A stretch of DNA of 64,000 nucleotides from assembly GCF_009498525.1 (NCBI RefSeq), contig NZ_QSNT01000004.1, positions 1 through 64,000 on the forward strand, given 5' to 3'. This stretch comes from Rhizobium sp. ICMP 5592 (GTDB lineage: Bacteria > Pseudomonadota > Alphaproteobacteria > Rhizobiales > Rhizobiaceae). Shown one piece after another: positions 9,007 to 19,500 of this stretch (positions within the stretch are counted from its first letter, which is position 1; each line of letters opens with the position of its first letter). The translations under genes were made by a program, and so were the position numbers. The notes under the pieces were generated by a model, which was given only the letters and a program-made list of their open reading frames with translations, was not told the origin of the DNA and made no database searches.

Positions 9007-9460
9007 TAGCGGCGTTTTCCGCTTTACCGAGGGTCTCTTGATCCTACCGTAGGACGCTCGCCGTCCTCGAACGCATTTCTTGCGAAAATCGAAAACATGT
9101 TTCCAACGCGGCATTCTCGATGCTGCGCCGCAATAATCCTTTATCCGTTGATAGAATAGCGAAAGATTACTTCTCATAAGACGCGATGGATTGAGTTTCG
9201 ATTTATTGTTTAAACTTTCATTTGTTTACGAAAATCGAGAGAAGCACCTTGCGAGAAGCATAAACGAGGCAGAAAAAGCTTGGCGACGGGATTCTATTTT
9301 ATCGTTTTCTATCAATGGTTTGTGATGGCGGCGTTTTTGATCCGATACCCGCGCCTGTTGCCGATCGCAGTTCTTCGTTGACAGGCAGAGGCCCCAAGAA
9401 CCTACTTTCATCGTGATCGGTGGGAGGATCGATCAACAAAAAATTCAAAGGGAGGGAAAA
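9007..9460. promoter_or_regulatory. intergenic region with CGAAA operator-like repeats
   Basis: A 454-base non-coding gap before the binding-protein gene. It begins with a weak hairpin (9008-9023) after the ATPase stop. CGAAA or its complement occurs at 9083, 9090, 9160, 9196 (TTTCG) and 9229 in AT-rich DNA, the same motif found beside the DeoR-type regulator. This suggests a second regulated promoter for the binding protein and permeases. The last ~220 bases show no clear feature apart from the GGGAGGG ribosome binding site at the end. Confidence 0.45.
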
Positions 9461-10708
9461 ATGAATATCAGAAAATTCGGCTTGACGTTGAAGGTCGCCG
9501 TGGCTGCCTGGGCGCTCTGCGCCACAGCGGCATTTGCCGACACCACCATCGAGTTCATCCAGTGGTGGGAACCTGAAATGCCGGCGGGTGCCCTGCGTCA
9601 CATTATGGATGATTTCGAAGCCAAGAACCCCGGCATCAAGGTCACGCTCGTCAGCGGTCCCTATGCCACCACGCGCGACCAGATCGTCGTCGGCGCGGCT
9701 TCCGGAACCCTCAGCGACGTCGTCGGCCTCGATGGCGCCTGGGTCAACGGTCTTGCCAAGCAGGGCGCAATCGCCTCGATGGACGAGCTGATGCAAAAGG
9801 CGAACTACGACAAGAGCCAGATCGCCGACATCATCAAGGTCGACGGCAAGAGCGTGATGTTCCCGCTGGCGTCCTTCGTTTATCCGGTTTTCGTCAATCT
9901 GGATCTCGCCAAGGCCGCCGGCGTCGACAAGATGCCGACCACCCGCTCCGAATTCGCAGCCGCCGCCAAGAAGATGACCGACGCCTCCAAGAACCAGTAT
10001 GGCTGGGTATTGCCGCTATCGCTGCAGTCGCCGAGCGGCATACAGAATGACGTCATGTCATGGGTCTGGGCGTCGGGTGGATCGATGTTGAAGGATGGGA
10101 AGCCCGACCTGGAAAATCCGGCCGTCGTCGGGGCGCTCGAATACGTCGCCTCGCTGCACAAGGACGGCGTGATTTCGCCGGGCATCTTCGCGAAGAAGGA
10201 GCAGGACAAGGTCGAGGAGTTCGTCAATGGCCGCGTCGGCATGATGGTCGACTCCCTCGCCCACGTAAACCTGATCCGCGAGCGTAATCCGAAGTTGAAC
10301 TTTGGCATCTCCGCATTGCCGGCCGCCGACGGCTACACCGGCAAGCGCGGCCTTCCCTATGCATCCTGGGGAATAGGCATCAGCGAGGCCAGCCAGCACA
10401 AGGAGGAAGCCTGGAAGCTGGTCGAATATCTGATGAGCCCAGACGTGAACGGTCGCCTCGTCTCGATCGCCAACGCCTTCCCCGGCAACGTCAAGGCAAA
10501 GCCCGACTTCGTCGCCTCCGATCCGATTTTCGCCGAGGCCTTCAAGATCTTCCAGAGCGGTTATCCAGCCAACGAATTCGTCGGCCTTCCCGTCGCGGAA
10601 GAGCTGATGCGCGACATGAACATCCAGGTGCAAAAGGAGTTCGACGGCGGGCAAACAGCCAAGGAAGCCGCGGCCAATACACAGAAGGCGTGGCTCGCCA
10701 AATTCTAA
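9461..10708 (+). CDS. sugar ABC transporter substrate-binding protein
   Basis: A 415-residue periplasmic family 1 extracellular solute-binding protein. The signal peptide (basic MNIRKFGLTLK, hydrophobic core, cleavage after AAFA) precedes the mature start DTTIEFIQWW, typical of CUT1 binding proteins. The ATG at 9461 has a strong GGGAGGG ribosome binding site; the longer frame from 9413 would bury the signal peptide. It delivers a sugar or oligosaccharide to the permeases encoded downstream. A perfect hairpin follows the gene. Confidence 0.93.
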   Translation: MNIRKFGLTLKVAVAAWALCATAAFADTTIEFIQWWEPEMPAGALRHIMDDFEAKNPGIKVTLVSGPYATTRDQIVVGAASGTLSDVVGLDGAWVNGLAKQGAIASMDELMQKANYDKSQIADIIKVDGKSVMFPLASFVYPVFVNLDLAKAAGVDKMPTTRSEFAAAAKKMTDASKNQYGWVLPLSLQSPSGIQNDVMSWVWASGGSMLKDGKPDLENPAVVGALEYVASLHKDGVISPGIFAKKEQDKVEEFVNGRVGMMVDSLAHVNLIRERNPKLNFGISALPAADGYTGKRGLPYASWGIGISEASQHKEEAWKLVEYLMSPDVNGRLVSIANAFPGNVKAKPDFVASDPIFAEAFKIFQSGYPANEFVGLPVAEELMRDMNIQVQKEFDGGQTAKEAAANTQKAWLAKF

Positions 10709-10725
10709 GTTAGGCGCATTGACGA

Positions 10726-10757
10726 ATGCTGGCGGCCCGATCCCATGCCGCCAGCAT
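10726..10757 (+). terminator. hairpin between binding-protein and permease genes
   Basis: ATGCTGGCGGC (10726-10736) pairs perfectly with GCCGCCAGCAT (10747-10757) across a 10-base loop, 17 bases after the stop. There is no U-tract, so it is more likely an mRNA-stabilising or attenuating element that keeps binding-protein mRNA in excess than a full terminator. Confidence 0.65.
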
Positions 10758-10796
10758 GGTCGCTGTCATTTTCGATAGAATGGAAAGTCAAACCAC

Positions 10797-11735
10797 ATGG
10801 ATCGTCCCATCCCGGCTATGGTCGCCGCGCAGCCAGAACTGCGCAAGAAGGGGAAGCTTCATTACAAAGTGCTGCGGCGTCTGGTGCCATATCTATACGT
10901 CTCGCCGGCGACGCTTCTCCTTGTTCTGCTGATGCTGTTTCCGATGATCATGGTCTTCCGCTACTCCCTGATGGATGGCGCCATCATGAAGAAGAACGCG
11001 GCATTTGCGGGCCTGCAGAACTATCTGACCATTTTCGAAGATCCGGTCTTCTGGCAGTCGGTCATTCAGACGCTCTATTTCACGGTGATGAGCGTGGTCT
11101 TCCACTTCATCATTGGCCTAGCCTTCGCTCTTCTGCTCAATACGAACCGGGTCGATCCGTTCATCCGCAGCATTCTGCGGGTTCTCTACATCCTGCCGTG
11201 GTTGTTCACCGCCGTCATCATCGCCATCATCTGGCGGCTGCTGCTGGATCCGAACGGCGTCGTCAACAGCATCCTGATGGCGCTCCATATCGTGAACTTC
11301 AAGGTGGAGTGGTTCTCCTCGACAAGCACCGCAATTCACGCATTGACGTTCGCGAACATCTGGGCCGGCTACCCTCTCTACATGGTCAGCCTGCTCGCCG
11401 GCCTTCAGGGTATTCCGAAGGAGCTTTATGAAGCGGCGGGCATCGACGGCGCCAACAGTTTCGAAAAGTTCTGGCACATCACCATTCCGCAGCTGACGCC
11501 GATCATCATCAGCATCGCGCTGCTGGATTTCATCTGGACGATGCAGGTTTTCCCGCTCGTGTGGATGACAACAGGCGGCGGCCCGATCTATTCGACCGAA
11601 GTGCTCAGCACCTTCACTTACAAGCTCGCCTTCTCCCGCTACGAATTCTCTCTGGCCTCGGCGAGCGCGATCATCATCCTCATCATGTCGATGAGCGTCA
11701 CCTACTTCTATATCAAGCACCAGCGGCAGAGGTGA
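10797..11735 (+). CDS. sugar ABC transporter permease, MalF-like
   Basis: A 312-residue inner-membrane permease of the CUT1 family with about six transmembrane segments (first near residues 35-55). The EAA loop that contacts the ATPase reads ELYEAAGIDGANSFEKFWHITIP (about residues 205-227). It pairs with the permease encoded five bases downstream to form the transport channel. Confidence 0.92.
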   Translation: MDRPIPAMVAAQPELRKKGKLHYKVLRRLVPYLYVSPATLLLVLLMLFPMIMVFRYSLMDGAIMKKNAAFAGLQNYLTIFEDPVFWQSVIQTLYFTVMSVVFHFIIGLAFALLLNTNRVDPFIRSILRVLYILPWLFTAVIIAIIWRLLLDPNGVVNSILMALHIVNFKVEWFSSTSTAIHALTFANIWAGYPLYMVSLLAGLQGIPKELYEAAGIDGANSFEKFWHITIPQLTPIIISIALLDFIWTMQVFPLVWMTTGGGPIYSTEVLSTFTYKLAFSRYEFSLASASAIIILIMSMSVTYFYIKHQRQR

Positions 11736-11740
11736 AGGCC

Positions 11741-12586
11741 ATGGCAAAACGCTCCTTCAAAAACTCGGTATTGCCGACCGTCCTGACCTATATCGGACTG
11801 GCCGCCGGCCTGGTCTTCGCCACATTTCCGATCGTGTGGATGTTTTTCAGCTCGCTGAAATCGAACACCGAAATTTTCGCCCTGCCACCCAGGCTTCTGC
11901 CGCAAAACTTCACGATCGCGGCCTATCTGACGATCTTCAACGACCCGGTGAAGGTGCGGTTTTTCATGAACAGCTATTTCGTCGCCAGCATCGTCACCGT
12001 CCTGACGCTCATCATCGCCATCCTGGCAGCTTATGGCTTCAGCCGCTATTCCTTCCGGTTCAAGAACACGCTGAACATCTTCATCATCAGCACGCAGACC
12101 GTTCCGCCGATCACCCTTCTCATTCCCTATTTCGGAATGGTGGTGGCCTTCAGGATCTTCGACACATACCTGGCGCTGATCCTGACTTATATGGTCTTTA
12201 CCCTGCCCTATGCCATCCTGCTGATGACCGGTTACCTCAACACGCTGCCGAAAGAGCTGGACGAAGCCGTGCTGGTGGATGGTGGCTCGAGCTGGACGGC
12301 CCTCTGGCGGGTGATCGTCCCCATCTCCGTTCCCGGCATCGTCGCCACGGCCGTCTACACATTTCTGCTCGCCTGGAACGAATTCCTCTTCGCCCTGACG
12401 CTGACGAAATCCATGAATCTCAGAACCGTCCCGATCGGAATCCAGCTTCTGATGGGCCAGCATGCCTTCGAGTGGAACGAGATGATGGCGATGAGCGTGC
12501 TTGGATCGCTTCCGCTCCTGGTGCTCTATCTGGTCGCCCAGCGCTATTTCCTAGCGGGCATGACGGCCGGCTCGGTCAAGAGTTGA
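11741..12586 (+). CDS. sugar ABC transporter permease, MalG-like
   Basis: A 281-residue CUT1 permease with about six transmembrane segments and the EAA loop ELDEAVLVDGGSSWTALWRVIVP. The ATG at 11741 (MAKRSFKNS) has a good GAGGTGAAGG ribosome binding site; upstream in-frame codons are a shadow of the preceding permease gene. It is the last gene of the plus-strand sugar operon and converges with the response regulator gene at 12653. Confidence 0.92.
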   Translation: MAKRSFKNSVLPTVLTYIGLAAGLVFATFPIVWMFFSSLKSNTEIFALPPRLLPQNFTIAAYLTIFNDPVKVRFFMNSYFVASIVTVLTLIIAILAAYGFSRYSFRFKNTLNIFIISTQTVPPITLLIPYFGMVVAFRIFDTYLALILTYMVFTLPYAILLMTGYLNTLPKELDEAVLVDGGSSWTALWRVIVPISVPGIVATAVYTFLLAWNEFLFALTLTKSMNLRTVPIGIQLLMGQHAFEWNEMMAMSVLGSLPLLVLYLVAQRYFLAGMTAGSVKS

Positions 12587-12652
12587 GGCCGAGACACCGC
12601 TCTCAAACAGCCGACAGCGCTGGACGAAGATCGTGCACTGCCATTCGCCAGA

Positions 12653-13963
12653 TCAGCCACGGCTCCTGAAGGCTGCCCCATCGATACCATGGCGCTGCAG
12701 CCGGGCGTAAAGGCTTCGCCGCGGGAGCCTGAGCGCTTCGGCGGCCTGGCCCACATCCCCCTGGGCGCGGTTGAGCGCCGCCTGGATGATACCGATCTCG
12801 AAGCGATCCATCTGCTCGGATAGCGAAAGCCGGTCGCCATCGCCGTCATTGGCAAGCCCGAGACCGAGCACCGTCTGTGTTGCGAAATTTCGCAACTCGC
12901 GAACATTGCCGGTCCAGTTGTCCGAGATCAGCCGTGCTTCGATTGCGGCATTGATCACCGGGCGCGGGCGCCCGAATTGCTTGGCGGCCTCGCCGATGAA
13001 GTAGGCAAAAAGCAGACCGACATCCGCCCGTCGCTCGCGCAAAGGCGGAATTCGCAACCGAACCGTCTCGAGCCGATAGAGAAGGTCGGAGCGAAAGCGC
13101 CCGTTTGCGACGGCGCCGGCAAGATGATCCTTGGCCGCGGCAATGATCCGCAAATCGACAGCGCGCGGCTCACCCGAAACGGATGGCAATTCACGCTCCT
13201 CGACCACCCGCAGCAATTTCCCCTGCAACGCGGACGACATGCTGTCGATTTCGTCCAGGAACAGCGTGCCGCGGTCCGCATCGGCGATCCGACCGCGCTG
13301 GAGCCGGTTGCCGAACAGCGCCTCGTCGGCGATAGCGTCGGGCAGAGCCGCACAGTCCACGGCCACAAAGCGCCGAGCGCGGCGCGCGCTCCAGCGATGC
13401 AGCAGCTGCGCGACGAGCTCCTTGCCGGTTCCTGTCTCGCCTTCGATCAGCACGTCGACGTTGACGCTTGCCAGCTGGCGAATGGTCTCGCGCAACCGAA
13501 CCATGACAGGAGTTTCGCCAAGCAGCGGCAAGCTCTCTTCGGCCTCGGCGGCCGCCTGGCGCAGGCGACGATTTTCGAGCACCAGACGGCGCATCTCGAG
13601 CGCGCGGCGCACGCTGGCGATCATGTGATCCGTGGCAAATGGCTTTGCAATGAAATCGAAAGCCCCCTGCTTCAGCGCAGCCACCGCCATGGCGATATCG
13701 CCATGGCCGGTCATCAGGATCACCGGAAGCTCCGGATCGCGGGCCAGAGCAGCATCCAGCACACCATGTCCATCGACGCGCGGCATGCGGATGTCGGTCA
13801 CGAGGACGCCCGGAAAATCCGCGTTCAAGCTCGCCAACGCGGAGTGCCCGTCGCTATAGGTTTCAATATCCAGCCCGGCGATTGCAAACGAATCCGCCAA
13901 TGCAACACGAAAGGCATCGTCGTCATCGACAAGCATTACGCGCAACGTTTCGATCTGTGTCAT
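12653..13963 (-). CDS. NtrC/DctD-like response regulator lacking the GAFTGA loop
   Basis: A 436-residue response regulator: receiver domain at about 8-122 (acidic pocket VDDDD, phospho-acceptor D57 in VTDIRMP, KPFA), AAA+ domain at about 145-370 (Walker A EGETGTGKE, Walker B GTLFLDEIDSM, NVREL), and a C-terminal Fis-type helix-turn-helix (VGQAAEALRLPRRSLYARLQ). Between LFGN and GRIADADRGTLFL, where DctD and NtrC carry the GAFTGA loop that contacts sigma-54, only about five residues remain. It probably cannot remodel sigma-54 promoters and may act with sigma-70, as proposed for HupR and Rhodobacter capsulatus NtrC. Its start overlaps the sensor kinase stop (ATGA). Confidence 0.9.
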   Translation of the reverse strand: MTQIETLRVMLVDDDDAFRVALADSFAIAGLDIETYSDGHSALASLNADFPGVLVTDIRMPRVDGHGVLDAALARDPELPVILMTGHGDIAMAVAALKQGAFDFIAKPFATDHMIASVRRALEMRRLVLENRRLRQAAAEAEESLPLLGETPVMVRLRETIRQLASVNVDVLIEGETGTGKELVAQLLHRWSARRARRFVAVDCAALPDAIADEALFGNRLQRGRIADADRGTLFLDEIDSMSSALQGKLLRVVEERELPSVSGEPRAVDLRIIAAAKDHLAGAVANGRFRSDLLYRLETVRLRIPPLRERRADVGLLFAYFIGEAAKQFGRPRPVINAAIEARLISDNWTGNVRELRNFATQTVLGLGLANDGDGDRLSLSEQMDRFEIGIIQAALNRAQGDVGQAAEALRLPRRSLYARLQRHGIDGAAFRSRG

Positions 13964-15711
13964 GCTCGTCTTACCTTGACCACAAAAGCCGCGCCGCCAA
14001 GAGGCGACGGCATGATTTTCAGCGTGCCGCCCAACTCGGCTACGATGTCACGTGCGATACCAAGCCCAAGACCCAAACCGTCGGGTTTGCTGGTCACGAA
14101 CGGGCTGAATATTTTTTCGCCCAGCTCGGGATCGATACCGGGGCCGTTATCCGCAACGACAAGCATGGCCGATGTCTCATCTTCCTCGACGCTCAGGGCA
14201 ACGTGTGGATCGGGACGGCCTATCACCGCATCCAGCGCATTCTGTAGCAGGTTGACGAGCACCTGCTCCAGCTGAACGCGATTGGCGAGCACATCCGGCT
14301 GGCTGGGTTCCGGCAGATCAAGCCGCACCTCCGCATTGCGGAAGCGATCGCCGATCAGAAGCAGCGCACCCTCTATCATTCCATCGAGGGGCACCCGGCC
14401 GGTCTCGCCCTTCCCACGTCGCGCGAAACGTCGCATTTCCTGGGTGATCGCGCCGATCCGGGCCGTCAGCTCGACCGTCGTGGCCAGATTGGCGGCAACA
14501 CGATCCATGCGGGCGTTTGCCAGGTGATGCTGCGCGTTTTCGGCAAGCGTGCGGATGGTCGCCACCGGCTGATTGATCTCATGGATCAGGCCGGCGGTGA
14601 TCGAACCGAGAGAGGCCAGCCGGTTGGCCTGCGCGAGCTCTTCCCGCGCTTCGCGAAAGCGGCGGTCCGCGCGTTCGCGTTCGGCCATCTCGGCGCTCAG
14701 TTCGACGGTGCGCGTCGTGACGGCGGCTTCAAGCGCCGCCCGGTCGGCGGCGATCCGCACAGCGCGCGTCATGCGCCAATAGATCGTGAGGGCGATGGCA
14801 ACCAGAACAATGGTCGCGGCAATGGAGGTCAGCCAGGCAAGATCGCGCGCGCCGCGCAGTGCCGGCGCCGCCTTCACCACATGGATCAGCCTCAGTTCTG
14901 TCTCGGCGATCGGCTCGTCAACCGGCATCAATAGCGCGCCTGATGGGTCACGCATCATGCCGTCCACTTCGAAGCTGTGGCGGCTGGGCTCCAGCGGCAC
15001 GTTGTTGAACTGGCCGCTCTTGGCGATCTGCGCACGGTCCATTGCCGAAAGCGGCCGGAATGTCCGCAACTCCTCTGCCGGATCGGTCGAGGCAAGCACA
15101 ATGCCACGCGGATCGATCACGAAGGTCTGACCCGGATCCTCTGCCCAGACATGCAGCAGCGCCTGAAACTCATATTTGACGACCACCACCCCGAGAGCGC
15201 CCTGTGCGCTGCCGACCCGCCGCGACAGAAACAGGCCTGGGCGCCCGCTGAGATCACCGACGGCATAATACTCAGCCGAGCCGCTGGACAACGCATCGGT
15301 AAAATAAGGCCGAAACCCGTAATTGCGGCCGACGAAGCTTTCCGGGGTATCGGCGTTCGAGGCGGAAATGACCCGCCCGTTGCCGTCGATGATGTAAATG
15401 ACCGGCGCACCGGTCTGTGCCGCCAGAAATGCAAGCTTGTCGTTGAGGCGCGAGGCTACCGCAGACGATCCGCTGGCCAACGCATCTTCCAGATCGCTGT
15501 ATTCCCCGAGCGCCACGGGAAGCAGCCGATATTTGGCGAGTTCGCTATCCATGAACCGGGTTTGCTGACGGGCAACAAGCTCAGCACTCGCCTCCAGCCG
15601 CGCGAGCGCGTCCTTCTCCATCCAGAACGTCACCAGATTCCATAGCCCCACCATCAGCAGCAGGATTACGATCGGCACCGCGATTTTGGCTTTCAACGAC
15701 AAATGCTTCAT
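13960..15711 (-). CDS. DctB-like sensor histidine kinase
   Basis: A 583-residue membrane sensor kinase: transmembrane segment near residues 10-27, periplasmic dCache-like sensor domain, second membrane segment near 285-305 (LAWLTSIAATIVLVAIALTI), coiled coil, H-box SLGSITAGLIHEINQPVATIR with the phospho-acceptor His, and an HATPase domain with LLQNALDAV, VADNGPGID and GLGLGIAR. DctB homologues sense C4-dicarboxylates, but no dctA transporter lies nearby and the ligand is unknown. The start is uncertain: in-frame ATGs at 15738 and 15711 and an upstream start at 15771 all lack a good ribosome binding site. An ATTTTG/CAAAAT inverted repeat at 15753-15766 argues for a start downstream of it. Confidence 0.88.
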   Translation of the reverse strand: MKHLSLKAKIAVPIVILLLMVGLWNLVTFWMEKDALARLEASAELVARQQTRFMDSELAKYRLLPVALGEYSDLEDALASGSSAVASRLNDKLAFLAAQTGAPVIYIIDGNGRVISASNADTPESFVGRNYGFRPYFTDALSSGSAEYYAVGDLSGRPGLFLSRRVGSAQGALGVVVVKYEFQALLHVWAEDPGQTFVIDPRGIVLASTDPAEELRTFRPLSAMDRAQIAKSGQFNNVPLEPSRHSFEVDGMMRDPSGALLMPVDEPIAETELRLIHVVKAAPALRGARDLAWLTSIAATIVLVAIALTIYWRMTRAVRIAADRAALEAAVTTRTVELSAEMAERERADRRFREAREELAQANRLASLGSITAGLIHEINQPVATIRTLAENAQHHLANARMDRVAANLATTVELTARIGAITQEMRRFARRGKGETGRVPLDGMIEGALLLIGDRFRNAEVRLDLPEPSQPDVLANRVQLEQVLVNLLQNALDAVIGRPDPHVALSVEEDETSAMLVVADNGPGIDPELGEKIFSPFVTSKPDGLGLGLGIARDIVAELGGTLKIMPSPLGGAAFVVKVRRA

Positions 15712-15771
15712 TCGTGCAGGATACTGCAATCCCCTCATATTCGCTATGCAGGATTTTGCACAAAATTGCAT

Positions 15772-16527
15772 TGCGTTGCAGCAAAAATATAAAATTATAT
15801 GATCTAAAACAGTAATTTAGATCAATCTTTCTTTAGCGACTGGTAGCATGAGGCGATCTCTTGCATGCTGCGCGGAGCGTCGAAGTGTTGGGCCTATCGG
15901 AGAGGAAAGGGTCATGTCGCCGGACAATCAAAGCAATTTCCGCGCACCGATGATGCCGGCAAAAAGGGGAGCATGGCTCGCCCTGTTTGCGTTGCCCGAT
16001 CGGATCCTGCCGCAAAATTCGCCGCTTGCTGACTTTGATTGCGATTATCCAGCACGGGGCTTCTGATGCGCGACTTCGACCCGGGCAGGGCCCTTGCCGG
16101 GCCTAATAATTGTGAAGAACCGCCGACCATCAATACCGACAGGATGCCCGCCCCCGGCATCACCATTGCCGGCCCGACGACGGGCGCGAGTGTCCGCGCG
16201 AGACGGTGCACCGGCAGACGACACACCTCGGCGATGCAGTCGAGGAGGATCATGGCAAGCCCAAGTGGTCGATTGGACCCGCAATGGGCTGCCCGTCGAT
16301 GAAGACGACCTACTCCACGCTGAAAGGCTTTAAGGTGACAAGTGCGTTGAGCAAAGACCAGTCCGTAATCTGGCAATATGGGGACCGCGCCATGGGAGAA
16401 GAGTGTCCGATCAACGGGCCGTTCGGCATCTAAGCGGTCTGAAGCAGCAACCAAAGACCCGTTCTGCATCCGCCGCCGTTCTCTAAAGCAGGGTTTTCAA
16501 AAGAGATATGGATTTAAGGATTTAAGA
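15772..16527. other. non-coding region upstream of the NRPS gene
   Basis: About 750 bases between divergent genes. A 50-codon frame at 15914-16066 on the plus strand follows a GGAGAGGAAAGG ribosome binding site, but its sequence is not protein-like enough to call. Minus-strand frames over 15912-16469 look like chance open frames. The region holds the promoters of the sensor kinase and NRPS genes; I saw no clear operator. Confidence 0.45.
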
Positions 16528-19500
16528 ATGACTAGGAAGGAGAGACGTCTCCCGATTTCTCCGGCGCAGGCCGGCATGTGGATCGGCGAGAAGGTTGGGG
16601 CAACTGGCCTTATCTTCAATCTTGCGGAATCTGTCGAAATCCACGGGCCGGTTAATCCGGAGAGTTTTCGGCGGGCACTACGTCAATTGACGGAAGAGAT
16701 CGACGCCACCCGGCTTCGCATTCACGAGATAGAAGGGCAGCCTCACCAGATCGTGCTGGAAGAATTCGAGGGCGAATTCAGCGTGCTCGATTTTTCCGGC
16801 GCAGAGGAACCGCGAAAGGCAGCGGACGCCTGGATGGCAGCAGAAATACTAGCTCCTCTTGACCTTGCGCATGACAGATTGTGGGACAGCGCGCTCCTCA
16901 AGCTTGCCGACGATCACTGGCTATGGTTCCAGCGGGCGCATCACATCGCCTTTGATGGCTTCACAGCCGGTCTGTCGTCGCGCCGTGTCGCCGAGATCTA
17001 TACGGCGCTGGAGGAAGGGCGGGAGCCCGCGCCAGTCGATTACGGCACATTGGAAGAGATGCTGGAAGCCGATCGAGCTTACCGCGCGTCGCAGCATTTC
17101 GAGCGTGATCGCGCCTATTGGACGGATCAGCTCCAGCAAACCCCGCCGCCGCCCACGCTGGCCAAACGGCGCGCGACGCCGACAGGCGGTATGCTCCGCC
17201 ACAGCACCTATCTGAGCGCCGAACATGCCCACGCCCTCGGCAACGTTGCAAAAGAGCTGGGTGCTTCCGTTCCGCAAATGCTGATTGCGCTCGTGGCAGC
17301 CTACTACGCCCGGGCGACCGACTGCGAAGATCTGGTCATACTGACGATGCTGACCGCGCGCATCAACCCGGCCATGCGTCGCATTCCCTGCATGATGGCC
17401 AATGCCGTTCCGCTACGTTTCAAGCTCTCACCCGACCTGACGCTGCAGGAACTCGTCAAGCAGGTGTCTCAGCAGATGATGCGGGCGCTGCGCTACCAGC
17501 GCTATCGCTATGAGGACATGCGCCGGGATTTCGGTCTTCTGCGCCACGACGAACAGATCGCCTGGCTCGGCGTCAACATCGAGCCCTTCGACTACGATCT
17601 TCGTTTCGCCGGCCATCCGACAACCGTTCACAACCTGTCCAACGGTTCGATGAACGACATGACGATCTTTGCCTATGATCGCGGCGACGGCAGCGAGATT
17701 CGCATCGATTTCGATGCCAATCCGGGTCTTTACAGCCTGGAGGAGCTCCGGTCGCACGAGGCGCGCTTCACGCAGATGATGAAGACGCTGCTCACGGAGC
17801 CCGGCCAGAAATTGAGCTCCTTCAGCCTGCTTTCGGATGATGAGAGACAAAAGGTCCTGGTGGAGTGGAACGATACGGCTCGTGCAGTTCCTGATCTCAC
17901 ATGGCCCGAACTTTTCCGTCAGCAAGCCGCCAACAACCCCAATGCCATTGCCGTTGCCTTCGGCGACACGGAGTTGACCTATGCGGAGCTGGATGCCGCC
18001 TCCGACAACTGGGCCGGCCTTCTGAGCAAGCGTGGTGTGACGTGTGGCGATCTGGTGGCAGTCGCAGTGCCCCGTTCGGAGCAGATGCTCGTTGGTCTGC
18101 TCGCCGTGCTCAAGGCCGGCGCCGCCTATCTGCCGCTTGATCCTTCCGACCCGCCTAGCCGTATCGGCATCATTCTTGAGGATGCCAGGCCGAGCGCGAT
18201 CATCACCACCAGCGAGGTTGCCGCCAAGCTTCCGGTGGAGGGCATCCCGACGGTGCTCCTCGATCATCCGGAGGATTGCTCGCCGCATCTGGTGACCGGC
18301 ACGCCCTCCCCCGACGACAGGGCCTATGTCATCTTCACGTCCGGTTCAACCGGGCGGCCGAAGGGTGTGGAAATCCCGCATCGCGCGCTGACGAACTTCT
18401 TGTTCGCCATGCAGGATCTTCTCAAGATGACGACAGAGGATCGTCTTCTGGCCGTCACCACCATCGCCTTCGATATTGCAGCACTGGAGCTTTATCTGCC
18501 CCTCTTGGCGGGAGCACGAACCATCATCGCTCCCCGCGAAACCGTGCGGGATCCGGCAGCTCTTGCACAGCTTCTCAAGCAATCGAAGGCCACCATCATG
18601 CAGGCGACGCCATCGCTTTGGCGTGCCTTGCTTGAGGATCACGGCAATGGCGTGCGGGGCCTGCGCCCGGTGGTTGGCGGGGAAACGCTTCCAGCCGATC
18701 TTGCCCACAAGATGGCACGGTTCGATCATTCGGTGCTGAACGTTTATGGTCCGACGGAGACCACGATCTGGTCCACCGCCATGCCGCTGAAGGGCAAGGA
18801 TCTCGACATGCCACCGATCGGCCGCCCGATCTGGAACACCAGGCTTTACGTTCTGGACCGCAACAGCGCGCCCCTGCCTCCCGGCTTTGCCGGAGAGCTT
18901 TACATTGGCGGTGCGGGGGTTGCGAAAGGCTACCTCAACCGACCCGACCTCACGCAGGAACGCTTTCTGCCCGACCCGTTCGCTAGCGATGGCAGCCGCA
19001 TGTATCGCACCGGCGATATGGCTTGCTGGCGCGGTGACGGCGTGATGGAATATCTTGGCCGCAACGACCATCAGATCAAGATTCGCGGCTTCCGCGTCGA
19101 GCCCGGCGAAATCGAGGCTGCCCTGGTCTCCCAGCCTGAAATCCGTCAAGCGGTTGTCATTCTTCGCGAGGATCCGGGCCAGGGCAAACGGCTTGTCGCC
19201 TATCTGGTCATGGCGCATGGCGAAGCGGCCGGTGAGACTGACATCTCCGCCAGACTGGCCCACAGCCTGCCGAGCCATATGGTTCCCTCGGCCTATGTGA
19301 TGCTGGACGCCATACCGCTCAACGTGAACGGCAAGATTGACCGTCATGCACTGCCGGCGCCCCAATGGCAGATACAGGAGGGCTTCGTTGCGCCTCGAAG
19401 CGAGGCGGAAAAAATGATCGCCCGCATATGGTGCGAAACGCTTGGGCTCAATGAGGTCGGCATCCACGACAGCTTCTTCAAGCTCGGCGGCGATTCCCTC

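Noticed and set aside
15912-16469. Minus-strand 185-codon frame before the NRPS gene
   Set aside because: Composition is not protein-like, no family motif and no ribosome binding site; probably chance in GC-rich DNA.
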